Assembly (NCBI RefSeq): GCF_003473485.1
Contig: NC_053044.1
Location: forward strand, 51,004,091 to 51,068,090
Source: Medicago truncatula
Taxonomy: Eukaryota > Streptophyta > Magnoliopsida > Fabales > Fabaceae
DNA length: 64,000 nt
Reading direction: 5' to 3'
A model generated the notes under the pieces. It did no database searches, had not been told where the DNA came from, and was given only the letters and a program-made list of their open reading frames with translations. Made by a program: the position numbers and the translations under genes. Position 1 is the stretch's first letter. Every line of letters begins with the position of its first letter. This document shows positions 20,417-31,751 of this stretch, one piece after another.

Positions 20417-22095
20417 TTCATCATAGCCGTTCAAATTTTGGACATTGGATAAATCCAAATTGTTACCAAAAATAAAAACCATGGGCAAAAACTGGAAAAT
20501 CACTGAAGTATTTTGCTTTAGAAAATTTTCTTCTTAATAATTTTTTTTGAATAATAAAATTTTCTTTTTGATAATAAATTTTAGAAAATCTTGAACACGC
20601 TTTTGAACATGATTTAATGAATTCACATGTACCATTAACCATTTTATTACTGCACTAATGGCAGACGCAAATGCCTTAAAAAATAGCACGCGTATTTATG
20701 GTTTGCTTAATCGGACAAATTTCTCAATTTTTCACTTTTTGTTCATGTTTGAGAAAGTTGATATTAATGGTATATCAGATTAATTTTCATGCATTGGTGT
20801 AAAACTTTTTTAAGCAGATATTAAATCAAATTATACTAGTAGATATTTTAAAAACAATCTAAAAAAAGTGACGTCAATATGTGACTTAATTGGATGCATA
20901 ACTAAAAACAATTTGAAAGTAGAGAGGACCAAAACGTAATAGAAAATTTATTTGACGAGTTTCTTTTAGATCCCTTTTGATGAATGAAGAATGATCGAGA
21001 TGTGGTCTTACTCAATATGTTTGTCCAATTTGTCTTAATGCACCAAAGAGCGTGTTTCATGTCATCCGTGACGTGACTATCCTTTGGCTATTTGGAAAAA
21101 CATTTTACTCGAACAAGTTAACACCTTATGATCTGGAGTGGACCAAGTTGATGAATAACCGATGAAAGTGCTCGTTTATTGTTGTGAAAGTTTATGTCAC
21201 TATGGAAGTAGTTCTCTAGTGAGAGGGAAGGATTATGCAAAATAGCTTAGTACTTCGATGCTCAAGTCAGTGAGGGAGATGAGGAAGGAAGGTGTGTGAA
21301 AAAGGGTGAAAAAGTGATTGTACCTTTGGTGTGGCATGAAGCCACACTTATATAGTGGTGTAAGGTTATAACTAACCCATGCATAGGAAGTTCCTTGTCA
21401 TACCTAGAACGAAGAAGATTATGGGTCCCAATGAGGGTTTACATGTGTGCTTTCGTCGCGATGGTCCCCAAAACAACCTTGTCATTAAAACTGGTTCATG
21501 TTTGGTTGTTCTCATTCTGTTTTGGTCTAATTGATGCTTTATTTGAGTCACTCTACCTAATTTCCTACATCCTATTGGCTAGAAATGAACATGGATGCTA
21601 ATTGTTTCGATGATGTGTGGTGGGTTGTAGGTGCGAGGTTCAATTAGTATCCTTTTCGGCGGTTGGATCCTTGTCTTCCTAAAAATCCAAATTCGGTGTT
21701 CATGATAGTTCACGTACCTTTTTATTTTGTAATTGGTAATGAGCTCCTACGCAAGCTCAATAGATTGTGCGCTGGTATGTAGATTTGTACTCCGGATTGA
21801 GATTTGTGGGTGGTGTATCCTTTAGAGTTGTTATGTTATATTGTATTAGCTACCCTTTTGGTTATTTTTTGTTTATTGATGGTGAACTTTCATCATCAAT
21901 CGTTTTTTTTAAGTTGGACTCATGACCACTTGATCGGAAGATTAAACTCTATTCCCTCTTTATTTTTTTTATTTTTTTGGGAAATGGTCATTGTTAGGGA
22001 GGACTTTAGCACATCAAAAATACTAAGACACGGTGTTAGTATAACTTTTCATTTTTTTAGTTAAATTTTCAAAACTAGGTATCTTATATTTTATA
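20417..22095. other. Intergenic with unclassified repeat-like sequence
   Basis: AT-rich to 20980, then a stretch of more mixed composition (about 20980-21900) with words such as gcatgaagccacacttatat that looks like transposon or promoter-type repeat DNA. I found no paired ends and no coding motif in it. Confidence 0.35.
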
Positions 22096-22410
22096 GGCTA
22101 AATTACATCATGGGTCCTTTAAGTTTGAGGTTTGTAACATATTAGTCCTTTAAATTATTTTTATCACACATAAGTCTTTTAAGTTTGAGGTTTGTAACAT
22201 ATTGATCCTTTAAATTATTTTGGCCGCTCATAAGTCATTTAAGTTTGTAAAAAATTTCAATTTAGTCCTTCTATTAACCAAAATGATGATGTGGCAGAAG
22301 GATTAAATTGAAAACGTTTACGAACTTAAAGACTTATATGTGACCAAAATAACTTAAAGGATCAATCTATTACAAACCTCAAACTTAAAAGACTTATGTG
22401 TAATTTAACC
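22096..22410. mobile_element. Foldback MITE (GGYTAAATTACA ends)
   Basis: The left end GGCTAAATTACA and right end, on minus, GGTTAAATTACA start inverted arms that share ttttaagtttgaggtttgta and continue for more than 100 bp. The left arm also contains an internal direct duplication of that word about 67 bp away. No TSD is visible. Confidence 0.7.
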
Positions 22411-22462
22411 AAAAATGGCTAATACCATGTCTAAACTGAAATGTATAGATAACACCATATAC

Positions 22463-22509
22463 TTTTGGAAATGATCATTTTTTTTACAACTTTTTTGGAA
22501 ATGACCATT
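22463..22509. repeat. Micro-insertion: T-rich core, 17-bp direct repeats
   Basis: Copies of ttttggaaatga[t/c]catt at 22463-22479 and 22493-22509 (one mismatch) flank a core that reads aagttgt-An on minus. Confidence 0.65.
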
Positions 22510-22596
22510 GTAACGGAGGACTTTTGAACAATAACAATAAGTAGTAGGTAAAAATGAAATTAAACCAAATACATATATATTTATAAATAGAAATTA

Positions 22597-22634
22597 TGAT
22601 AAAATATTGTACCAAAAAAAAATCATAAAATATA
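22597..22634. repeat. Possible micro-insertion: TGTACC-An core
   Basis: The core tgtaccaaaaaaaaatc sits between ataaaatat words at about 22599-22607 and 22625-22633. The direct repeat is short and AT-only, so this is the weakest member apart from its characteristic core. Confidence 0.4.
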
Positions 22635-22745
22635 TTGATTTAAGTGCATAATATGATTTAACTGATATTAAAGCAACATTTCAAATGATACTCCATGAAA
22701 ATAACTAGGGAATAACAACACCAAATAGATCTCTCAATAGCATTA

Positions 22746-23498
22746 TTAGAAACAAAGCTCCTCCATGGCGCAGCAGCAACAGATCGCGGCACAGCTGCAA
22801 CACAAAAATAGTTAAGTGTGACAAACTTTATTGTGATAAGAAAGGATTAAAAAAAAAAAAATGTTGAATTTGATCTCAATCACATTAGTCGAGATCTATT
22901 TTGAATTTTAATATTATAATTATCATTGAATAAACAATATCCGACTTTTTTTTTTCTTCCCAAAAATACTAGTTTATTATATACTATATACTGTGATTTA
23001 GTTGAGACGAATACATACCATGCCAAAAAACCTCCTCCCGCTGCTGCCCCTGCTGCTCCTCCTCCTCCTGACTTTTTTGCTGGAGGTTCATGTGCAGGAG
23101 CAGGTGGAGGTGGAGGTGGAGTTTGAGCGACAAAAACTTGAGGTTGGGGTGGAGGAGGATACCCTTGATAACATGGTTGACCCCCTTGATAACCCGGTTG
23201 AGGATATCCTACATAGTTCAAGTAGTTATCGTTCAAATTTAGTCATAAAAAATCCAAAAAAAATAGCGAAGTTCAAACATGGTAGTCGATAGCAAAACAA
23301 AATCATAATATTTACTGTTAAAAGTATGTAACAATACATGTCATTATCAATCGTCCAAAAAATGCATATAAGTAATGAATAAACAAAAATAATCAAGGTA
23401 ATTAGATGGATTTGTTTGAGAGAACCTTGTGGTGGAGGAGGTGGACCAGAAACGTTAACGTTAATAGCAGGAGGAGTGTTTTGATTGTAGTAAGCCAT
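22746..23498 (-). CDS. CYSTM protein, gene B
   Basis: Three exons on minus (23498-23426, 23208-23019, 22794-22746) join in phase to give 103 residues. It starts MAYYNQNTPPAINVNVSG, nearly as in the 17819-18462 paralogue, then has a longer Pro/Gly segment (QTPPPPPPAPAHEPPAKK) and a Gly/Ala run, and ends ACCAAICCCCAMEELCF. The C terminus is four residues shorter and has one Cys of the second pair replaced by Leu. Exon phases match the paralogue exactly, so the two arose by tandem duplication. A membrane-associated stress-linked role is family knowledge; the substrate or partner is unknown. Confidence 0.88.
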
Positions 23499-23599
23499 CT
23501 CACTTCACTCTTTGGATTTTTTTTTTCCACTCTTTTCTCAGAACAATTTATGATTGAAAGCGATGTGAGAACAATTGTAGTGTCTCTAGTACATGACAT

Positions 23600-23613
23600 G
23601 TTACTTATTTATA
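23600..23613 (-). promoter_or_regulatory. TATA box of CYSTM gene B
   Basis: On minus the word ctataaataa lies about 105-115 bases upstream of the start codon. It differs from the paralogue's box but sits at a comparable place. Confidence 0.5.
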
Positions 23614-23707
23614 GTATTTGTTTGTGAGTGATGGGAGGTGCATGATCAAAGGCTGATACATGCAAAATTGCAAATGGAAACTCCTCCATTTGTGTCACAC
23701 GTTTAAT

Positions 23708-24077
23708 TTGTTAGAGGATAAATATCTCTTTTCGTCCTTGTAATATGTAAAAAAAAAAGATTTAGATTTTGTTTATGTAATTTTATATTCTTTCACTTTT
23801 GGTCCCTATTCCACCACGGCAGCAGAATCTGCATACATGGCACGTAAAATGAGGGATCAAAAGTGGAGGAATTTGAAATTACAGGGACAAAAAATGGGAG
23901 GAATTTGAAATTACAGGGATATAATTTATGCAGATTCTGCTGACGTGATGAAAGGAGAGACCAAAAGTTGAAAAATCTGAAATTACAGAGACAAAATCTA
24001 ATTTTTTTTTTTACAGGGACTAAAACCAGAATTCACTCATATTACGGAGACGAATAGAGGTATTTACCCTTGTTAGA
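23708..24077. mobile_element. MITE with 8-bp TSD
   Basis: The element 23716-24069 (354 bp) has ends GGATAAATATCTCTTTTCG and, on minus, GGGTAAATACCTCTATTCG. The word ttgttaga flanks it at 23708-23715 and 24070-24077. Inside are paired 'aaattacaggga' words. The long TIR and 8-9-bp TSD suggest a Mutator-like or hAT-like MITE. Confidence 0.85.
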
Positions 24078-24102
24078 AAAGGGGAATATTTGATCTCAGT
24101 CG

Positions 24103-24145
24103 CATTAATCGTGTTGCCATTAAGAAAAAAAACACATTAATCGTG
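24103..24145. repeat. Micro-insertion: 11-bp direct repeats
   Basis: The word cattaatcgtg occurs at 24103-24113 and 24135-24145 around the core ttgccattaag plus an A-run. Confidence 0.5.
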
Positions 24146-24384
24146 ATTGAGAAAAAAAGGGCACGAATTGTAGTAGTATTAATTTTTTTGGGTAAAAAAC
24201 GCGTTTTTAATTAATTCACCTTGATATGGTTTATGCATTCATCGAAGCTGTTGGTTCTTCTAAATGATGTGGATCACACGGTGTTGTTTGTTTGGACAGT
24301 GGATCGACTACTGGGTTATAACCACGACAAATACCAACTCTGCCTCTAAGTATAGACCCTCTTGATCATATCACGAAATTAAGA

Positions 24385-24425
24385 AAAGACAATTTATTTT
24401 TTTGACAAGAAAGGACAATTTATTT
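24385..24425. repeat. Micro-insertion: TTTTGACAAG core, 15-bp direct repeats
   Basis: Near-identical aa[a/g]gacaatttattt-type copies at 24385-24399 and 24411-24425 flank an 11-nt core, ttttgacaaga. On minus the core reads cttgtcaaaa. Confidence 0.65.
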
Positions 24426-24516
24426 GCTTTGTTTTACGTGATTACAAACCTTATTTTGATTGATAATAATTTTTGTGTTAATCTCTCAGACACATCTTAT
24501 GTTGGCAATGATCTTT

Positions 24517-24569
24517 GTTATTATTAATTCTTTTTTTTTTTTTTTTTGGTCTAAGTTATTATTAATTCT
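24517..24569. repeat. Micro-insertion: poly(T)-GGTCTAA core, 15-bp direct repeats
   Basis: Perfect copies of gttattattaattct at 24517-24531 and 24555-24569 flank a core that reads ttagacc followed by an A-run on minus. Confidence 0.85.
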
Positions 24570-25197
24570 ATGTTGGCTTGTTCAACAAAAAGAAAAGACA
24601 ATTTTAATTAACGGTTTTGAGTGTATTGGCACTAACCTCAGTCTTTAAATTAACAGCTGAATAAATTGTTTATTGGAAGAAAAATAATATTTTTTTATCA
24701 TTTATAATTATAATAATTAAATCATATTTATTAAAAATGCTTGTGAAATAAAATTTAATTTTTTAATTTTACTCATAATAGTGACTGTTGATTATTTTTA
24801 TGTTAAAATGTAAAAAAATTAGTAGCATTTTTATAAACAATGAAATGGTATTTTTTTCTTGTTAAATGATATTTTTTGAATATAAAATTTGATAAATAGT
24901 TCATTATATAAAAAATATATTATAAAAATGGTCGTTAATTTAGTAATTTAGAAATCAAGTCTATTGATACATTTCAATTTACGTGTGTACGGTATAAATT
25001 CCATAATAGATAGTTAATATTAGTATTAAATTTATTAATAACTAGCATCAAATGGATACTAATGTGCTCGTTTTTCGTTAAATATTGTTTTTATAGCTAT
25101 CAACATTTTTTTTTTTTTGAACGAAGCTATTATAGTTAATACTATTGTTTTGACAAACTTATCCTTTTTTATTTTTTTAATGAAATATTAATATTTC

Positions 25198-25240
25198 ATG
25201 TTAGTTTTTTTTGTCAAAAAAAGTTATGTTAGTTTTTTTT
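25198..25240. repeat. Micro-insertion: GTC-A7 core, 15-bp direct repeats
   Basis: Copies of atgttagtttttttt at 25198-25212 and 25226-25240 flank the core gtcaaaaaaagtt. Confidence 0.6.
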
Positions 25241-25309
25241 TTCTCGTCAAAGTTAAATCCTGAATCTTTAACTCTTGAACTTTAACTTTTTTTTTTTTTT
25301 GGTGTTTAG

Positions 25310-25375
25310 GGTTAGAACCTCAAATCTTGAATATATTATGCAATGTTTTTACCGGCTGAATCTTTAACCTCTTAC
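25310..25375 (+). mobile_element. SINE-like 3' fragment
   Basis: The stretch from ggttagaacctcaaa through atgcaatgtttttaccggctga matches in layout the 3' half of the SINE-like copy at 25737-25860. The 5' half is missing. Confidence 0.35.
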
Positions 25376-25413
25376 CTAAAACCAATTAAGTCATCCAATC
25401 TTCATTATCCTTG

Positions 25414-25478
25414 TTTAGTGTATATATATATTTTTTTTGGTGAAGGTAAAAAAACAAAAAAATATTTAGTGTATATAT
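25414..25478. repeat. Micro-insertion: 37-nt A/T-rich core, 14-bp direct repeats
   Basis: Perfect copies of tttagtgtatatat at 25414-25427 and 25465-25478 flank a longer core with ggtgaaggt in the middle and an A-run at its end. Confidence 0.65.
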
Positions 25479-25576
25479 TGATTTCCCATTAATTCGTACT
25501 CCATTAGTGGCTTTATTTATATTCGGAAAGTTAAAATTGAAAATCTGTTTGTGAAATTGTGTATTCAAGTCCTATT

Positions 25577-25626
25577 AAAATCACAGCTAAGATTTGTACC
25601 AAAAAAAAAAAAAATCACAGCTAAGA
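25577..25626. repeat. Micro-insertion: TTTGTACC-A10 core, 16-bp direct repeats
   Basis: Perfect copies of aaaatcacagctaaga at 25577-25592 and 25611-25626 flank tttgtacc plus ten A. This is one of the cleanest members. Confidence 0.9.
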
Positions 25627-25736
25627 ATGTGACTATAGTGGTAAAACAAATCGAAAACTATATTTAAAATCATAATCGTGTCTTAAAACAATTTTCAGAC
25701 TGGTATTAAATTTCATTTTAAGTAGTTAATTTAAGG

Positions 25737-25860
25737 CATGCGTTTGGTAGCACATTGGTTAAAAGCTCACCATTTAAGGTGAATAAAGTAGGAAATTTGA
25801 AGTTCAAACTTCAACTCTTATATATAATACAATGTTCATACCAACTAAATTACGTTCAGA
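25737..25860 (+). mobile_element. SINE-like element (tRNA-type boxes)
   Basis: The stretch has an A-box-like tagcacattggttaaaagc, a decayed B-box-like gaagttcaaactt, and an end aatgttcataccaactaaa related to the fragment at 25310-25375. No TSD seen, so it is old. Confidence 0.45.
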
Positions 25861-26599
25861 AAGACTTTATTCTAATTTATCAGATACATTAAAATAATTT
25901 GTTGAATTGGCATATGTGTCACAATTGGATTCACCAATATTATGTGACATTTCCATCATAATGGTACCAAAGTGGAGTCCCAAAAATAAAACAAAAAATA
26001 TATTGGGTTGTTAATTAACAACACCCATCTAAAAACATGAATGCGTAAATAAGAAAATTTGTACTTTTTAATTTGGGCGAATCGCTCAACAAGACATTTC
26101 TATCATCCAACACAATGAAGAGGAGATGACTAAGTTTTTGGCCCATAATACACAAATCAGAATGTGGAATACCGCACATCAAGATATATCTAATAGTGTC
26201 ACATAGTAGTAGTAGTACATCCTAGATCCAAGCCTTCATGGGAACGAACTTAATGATGGAGATTCGTATACCTTACAAACTCTTTTAAGAAGCGCCTCAA
26301 TAAGAAAACATGGTTGTATCGATTGATTTCTTAGACATAAGTCATTGTTGGATATCCTATTCAATTTATGACGTTGATAGCATCATGGAAACCATTTATC
26401 CTATCCACTTAATAATTCCTCTTGAATTCTTTGGAAACAATCTTCAACTTATAAGAGAATTGAAAGAACAAGTCTTTAGGGAGGACATTAATTGAATGGG
26501 TTTCATTAGGCGAAGAGAAAGAGACCAAAGGTATGGTTTTGAAAAACCAAAACATCTTAAGCCCTTGTTCATCAAAGCTTCTATCTATCACATTTAATT

Positions 26600-26685
26600 G
26601 GGATATATATATCGAACCCTGGACACTCCACTTATTCACACTTAATTGTATGAGCTCTAGCCACTAGACTACTAGACAAAATATA
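26600..26685 (+). mobile_element. SINE-like 3' fragment, second family
   Basis: The words tcgaaccctggacac and cttattcacacttaattgta and then gagctctagccactagacta form a layout I recall from dispersed legume SINEs. The 5' half is not recognisable. Confidence 0.4.
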
Positions 26686-27309
26686 TATATATAGAAAAAT
26701 AATTTTGAAAAGGATCATATAAAAAAGTCAAGAGGGTCATATAAAAAGGTAGCATTAGTGTATTTTACGATAGAAAAATATAAAAAATGAGAGAAAAATA
26801 TTATAGAAGGAAGATATACAAAAGACATACACATTTTCGGCCTTAACACTATGCTTGTGTGGTTAGATTTAAAAAAAGAGAAATAACAAAGAACTTTGCT
26901 ACTCAACCATCAAATTTATCTCCCTTATTTCTATCGTTAATATGTTCTATAACAACATATAAAATGGATACAACATTTTAGAATGAATTGTTTCCGTTGA
27001 TCCTTTATTGGCTAAGGCAATGGGAGTTAGGTTGGTGCCTGAAATTGCAAAACAAAAGTATGAAATGGTGTTATGTTTCATGCATAATTACAAAAGTCCT
27101 CTTTTTTCAAGTTTTCAAAAAAGAATATTTCCATAATCAATGCACGTATGGTCTTTAATTTCTATAACAGTAACTGAAGAAACCAAAGTAAATGGAATTA
27201 CTTGCTCATTATGGCATTGTAATTTGCAATGATTTAACCAACACAGTTTTTTCAAAAGAAACTAAACAGCAGTTTCCACTTGATAGCATTCCTTGTTTAT
27301 CTGCAACAT

Positions 27310-30300
27310 ATGGCTCAAAATGAAGGTGGAGATGGTGGAAATGGAAATAATGCTGGTGGCGGCGGTGATGGCGGCAACAACAACAAAAAATCACAGTCCA
27401 AAGATGCAAAACAAGAACAACTACCAGTAGCACACCCAGCTAAAGAGCAATTACCTGGTGTTCAATATTGCATAAATAGTCCTCCACCTTGGCGTTAGTA
27501 TTTTCATTCTCTTATTCATACTTAATACTATTACTTACTATATATAATATAACAATGATTCTTATTATATCAACCAACAAATGTGAAATGATTTCAATGA
27601 ATAAGCATTTTGTTCGTTTTTGGAAGATTATTCTCATGAAACAAATTAATCAAGTCTCTATGTATTTTCAACAAATATACTTTCTTGCTTTTTAATTTAA
27701 TTTTGTTACTAAAATGCAGCTGAAGCACTTTTATTAGGGTTCCAGCATTACATTTTGACTCTTGGCATGACAGTTTTGATTCCAACTATAGTTGTTCCTC
27801 AAATGGGTGGAAGCAATGTAAACACTTTTTTTTTTTTTGTTACATTTTCGCTTTCTTAAATGAATTTCATGTTTTACAACAGTATGAATTTAGTCAATTA
27901 GCTGAAATCTTTGTTTCAACGTAGTTGGAGAAGGCCAAGGTGATTCAGAGTACGTTGTTTGTTTCTGGACTGAGCACGTTTCTTCAATCTTTATTCGGAA
28001 CCCGATTGCCAAGTGTAGTTGTTGGTTCATACACTTACATGATACCAATTATGTCAGCTGTTCAAGCTAGCAGATACAGTTCATATACAGATCCTTATGA
28101 GGTTCATGTGTACTTTTTTTTCATGCTCCATTTTTGTTGTTGGTGTTACTAATGTTCATTTCCATGTTTATTTTATTGCTGATTTGGTTCATATGGGTGA
28201 TATTATCAGAGATTCACTCAGACAATTAGGGGAATACAAGGTGCCTTGATTATAAGTGCATGTTTCCAAATGGTTATGGGATTCTTGGGATTATGGAGAA
28301 ATGCTGTCAGGTTCCTTAGCCCACTTTGTGTTGTCCCTTATGTAACATTCACTGGACTTGGTCTCTATCATCTTGGTTTTCCTATGGTATAAATTCCTAC
28401 TTATGCAACTTTTCATTCAAAGGGCTTGCACTCTTGTATCCATGTTAAATTTTTCATGCAATTCAGCTTCTATAAGTTTAGGACTTGAGGATATATAGGA
28501 TTATATTGTATGATTCTTCCCCTTTAATTTTTCCAATCACTGTTGCAGCTGGCAACTTGTATTGAAGTTGGGCTTCCGGCACTTATTGTTATGGTTTTCA
28601 TCTCTCAGGCAAGTTAATTAGTGATTTAAAATCCATTCTATTTCTTAAATTCTGGTACTGAATGTGTTTATTGTTTTATATGATGCTGCAGTATCTTCAT
28701 CGTTATATAAGCACCAAGAAGCCTACATTTGACCGATTTGCAGTTCTGTTTACCATTGCAAGTGCATGGTTATTTGCACAGCTTCTGACTTCGAGCACTC
28801 TATATAACAACAAGCCAGAAAGCACACAAAATAGTTGCCGCACTGATCGTGCTGGTCTTATTAGTTCTGCTCCATGGTAAGATTGTCGACACATTATTAC
28901 GTTTTCTCAATTATCAATAACCTTCATGCCTTTTTTGAATTGAAGTTTGTTTCATAAGCTATAAACGGAAGCTTAACCTATAACTTACCTTTTTATGCAA
29001 CTTCAATTAATAAAATTGATTGCATTATTTATGCAGGGTGTATTTTCCTTACCCTTTCCAATGGGGAAGTCCTACCTTCAACTATGGGGAAACTTTTGCT
29101 ATGATAACAGCTTCTTTTGTTTCTCTTTTTGAGGTAAGCAACAGGTCCCTTGATAGAATCTCCACAATATTTTTTGTTTTGATTTTAAATTTTGAACAAT
29201 GTTCATATTTGCATGTAGTCTACTGGTACATTTTATGCTGCGGCTAGATATGGAAGTGCAACACCTGTGCCACCTTCTGTTATCAGCCGCGGAACTGGCT
29301 GGCTGGTAAGGTTCACTACACTTTGAAATTATTTCTGGAATCATGGACAAGAAACTTATGATTGAATTTTATGTGGCACTCTTATTGTTATCTTAGGGAG
29401 TAGCTTCTTTGCTCAATGGCATGTTTGGTTGTGTAACCGGAAGTGCAGCATCAGTGTACGTTTACCTCATATCTCTTTCTCATAAAATTCTCTTTGTGCT
29501 ATTCATTTTCTGCATTATGCACCGCACCTATTTCAGGGAAAACGCTGGACTATTGGCATTGACAAGAGTGGGAAGCCGAAGAGTCATCCAAATATCAGCT
29601 GGTTTTATGATTTTCTTTTCTGTATTTGGTATGATAGGCTAACAAGCTCTGCATCATTTCATAATTTTAGCATATTTTCTAATCTATGTAACTTTATGTT
29701 CTTTTTTTACATAAATTCAGATTTGACATTTCTAAAGGTTAATTTCCTATTTTAGTGTTGTTATTCTCTTGGTGATATCTCATGCTTCACACTTTCCTTT
29801 TCAACCAGGAAAATTTGGAGCATTTTTTGCTTCTATACCTTTGCCAATCATGGCAGCATTATACTGTATATTCTTTGGCTACGTGTGTAAGTTCTCGCTA
29901 ACTAATTGTCTTTGTAAGATTTTTGGTTAGGTCACTGTCAGCGTATAGAAATTAACATTTGACAAGATTTTTGTAACTTGGAATATGTAGCTTCTGCGGG
30001 TCTTGGTTTTCTCCAGTTCTGTAATCTCAATAGTTTCAGAACCAAATTTGTGTTAGGCTTCTCATTCTTCATTGGTGTCTCTATACCGCAATATTTCACT
30101 GAATATTATCAAGTAAAACAGGAACATGCAGGTCCTAGATGGGTGAGATTATCTGAAACTAAACCAATTGTTGAAAACTTCGTGATAAATATAAAAAAAA
30201 CACTATCTATTTTTATGATTGATTTCCGTAATATTTCAATGCATTTTCAGTTCAATGATATTGTGACTGTCATATTCGCTTCACACACAATGGTGGCTGC

Positions 30301-30469
30301 CTTGGTTGCTTTCATTTTGGATTTCACACTCACCCGTGAAGATGATGCAGCCCGTGATGACAATGGTTTGAAATGGTGGGAGAAGTTCAGTATCTATGGA
30401 TCTGATGTTAGAAGCAATGAATTCTATGGTTTACCATGCAGACTCAACGAGTTTTTTCCAGCCCTTTAA
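27310..30469 (+). CDS. Nucleobase-ascorbate transporter (NAT/NCS2)
   Basis: Thirteen exons (27310-27493, 27720-27817, 27925-28101, 28210-28386, 28549-28608, 28692-28876, 29037-29133, 29219-29305, 29397-29455, 29537-29628, 29809-29886, 29991-30142, 30251-30469) join in phase to give 554 residues. After a Gly/Asn-rich N terminus come EQLPGVQYCINSPPPWPEA and the TM1 motif GFQHYILTLG, then about a dozen hydrophobic segments, the NAT signature region ENAGLLALTRVGSR, and a C terminus WWEKFSIYGSDVRSNEFYGL typical of plant NATs. The family moves purines, uracil or ascorbate across the plasma membrane with a cation gradient; the substrate here is unknown. ATG 27310 is preferred to the in-frame ATG at 27280 because MAQNEGG resembles family starts. 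Intron 5 has a GC donor (28609). Confidence 0.95.
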
Positions 30470-31751
30470 CCAGTCTCTTTGGCGGCGATGGATGTTTATT
30501 TTTCACAATTTAGACCAATTCAGCATTTTTGTCAACAAATTCCCATGTAGTTTCTAGTGACAATTTTTTTTCTTTGGCTTCATTGGAAAAAGGAAATAAT
30601 TTCTTTTTACATTATTGTATATGTGGAGTTTAACGAAACTCTGCAATCAAGGCTAGAGATGAATCCAAATATCATTTAAGGGTACCATGCAGGGTAGGGA
30701 TATCCAAAATTCAAAAATAGGTTTGTCATGTAAACCATTATAAGGTTGTTTTTTAAAGTGAATTGGTTTTAACTCCTTTTCCTTCTATTTTTTTTTAATC
30801 ATATATAAAGAAGAGACTTCTATTTAAATAAAAGTGTAAAACCTTGTCTTTCGTACCCTAATAATTTTTCTTACTATTTTTAAGGTTGAGGTGTCTTTCT
30901 TTGGTGTTTGTTAACTTGCAGAGCCTAAGAAATAGGTATTTGGTGTCACATTTAGCTTTCTTCAGTTCCATGCATAATACCCATTGGTTTGTTGTATGGT
31001 CGCATGCCGGGACACCATCTTCTTCCGGCACCACCTATCATCATCTTCTTTGAACATATTTTTCTGACCTCTTTCCTCTTCCAAGCAATTCAATTTTTCC
31101 CTTCTCACTTCCACTAAAATTTCAGGCAAGTCCAAATTTCATACAATTTATTCTCCTTGTGTTGCTGTGTCTTCTGATTCAAGCTAGATGCATACGTAAT
31201 GCATTGTCTACATTGTAACTTTGATGTTTTATTTATACGTAAATCATTGTGGAGGAGAACTTTGATCAATATTGAGAATTGCTTATTGGAAAAAAAACCT
31301 AAGTCGCACGATCAGAAGAGTTAAGGGGTAAAGAAGCTTAGAAGTGTGCGAGGATGTGTTAAACTTAATATAGAAAACTTATATGCTAACAGAGTTTATT
31401 CATCAAGGCTCTTCGAGCGGATGTCATGTCATGGCTCTGATAACATGTTAATGCTGAAAATCTGAATGAAAGATTAGTTTTGTCTATGCTCAAAGGAGTG
31501 AAATTCCTTGATGTGACGGAGCTTTAAAACACCAATAATTGATTAAAATATTGTCTATCATGTTCTCATTATTTCATTCTTAGTTTCTTGAACTTTTGTA
31601 ATTGAGAAAAACCAAGTTTTACAATTGTATTTGTCAAGGGCTTTTATAATTTAATACAGCATTAGTTTCTAAATCTAATTGAGATTTAGTTTCATGAAGT
31701 TGGCAGTTTGAAAATTGTTTGTTTCTTGTCTCTTGCTCCCACATTGCAGAG
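30470..31751. other. NAT 3' flank and HHP leader region
   Basis: The NAT 3' UTR lies at the left. A C/T-rich stretch at about 31010-31125 looks like the 5' leader exon of the HHP gene, spliced to the acceptor ttgcag just before the ATG exon (31749). No other gene seen. Confidence 0.45.

Larger units (their letters stand above)
24570..27309. other. Intergenic, upstream of the NAT gene
   Basis: Strongly AT-rich from 24650 to 26000, with three micro-insertions and SINE-like fragments listed separately; 26000-27309 contains no recognised gene. The last few hundred bases should hold the NAT promoter and leader, but I could not place a TATA box. Confidence 0.45.

Noticed and set aside
20980-21900. 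Possible LTR of a retroelement
   Set aside because: No second copy, no terminal TG...CA pair with TSD and no coding region nearby; left unclassified.
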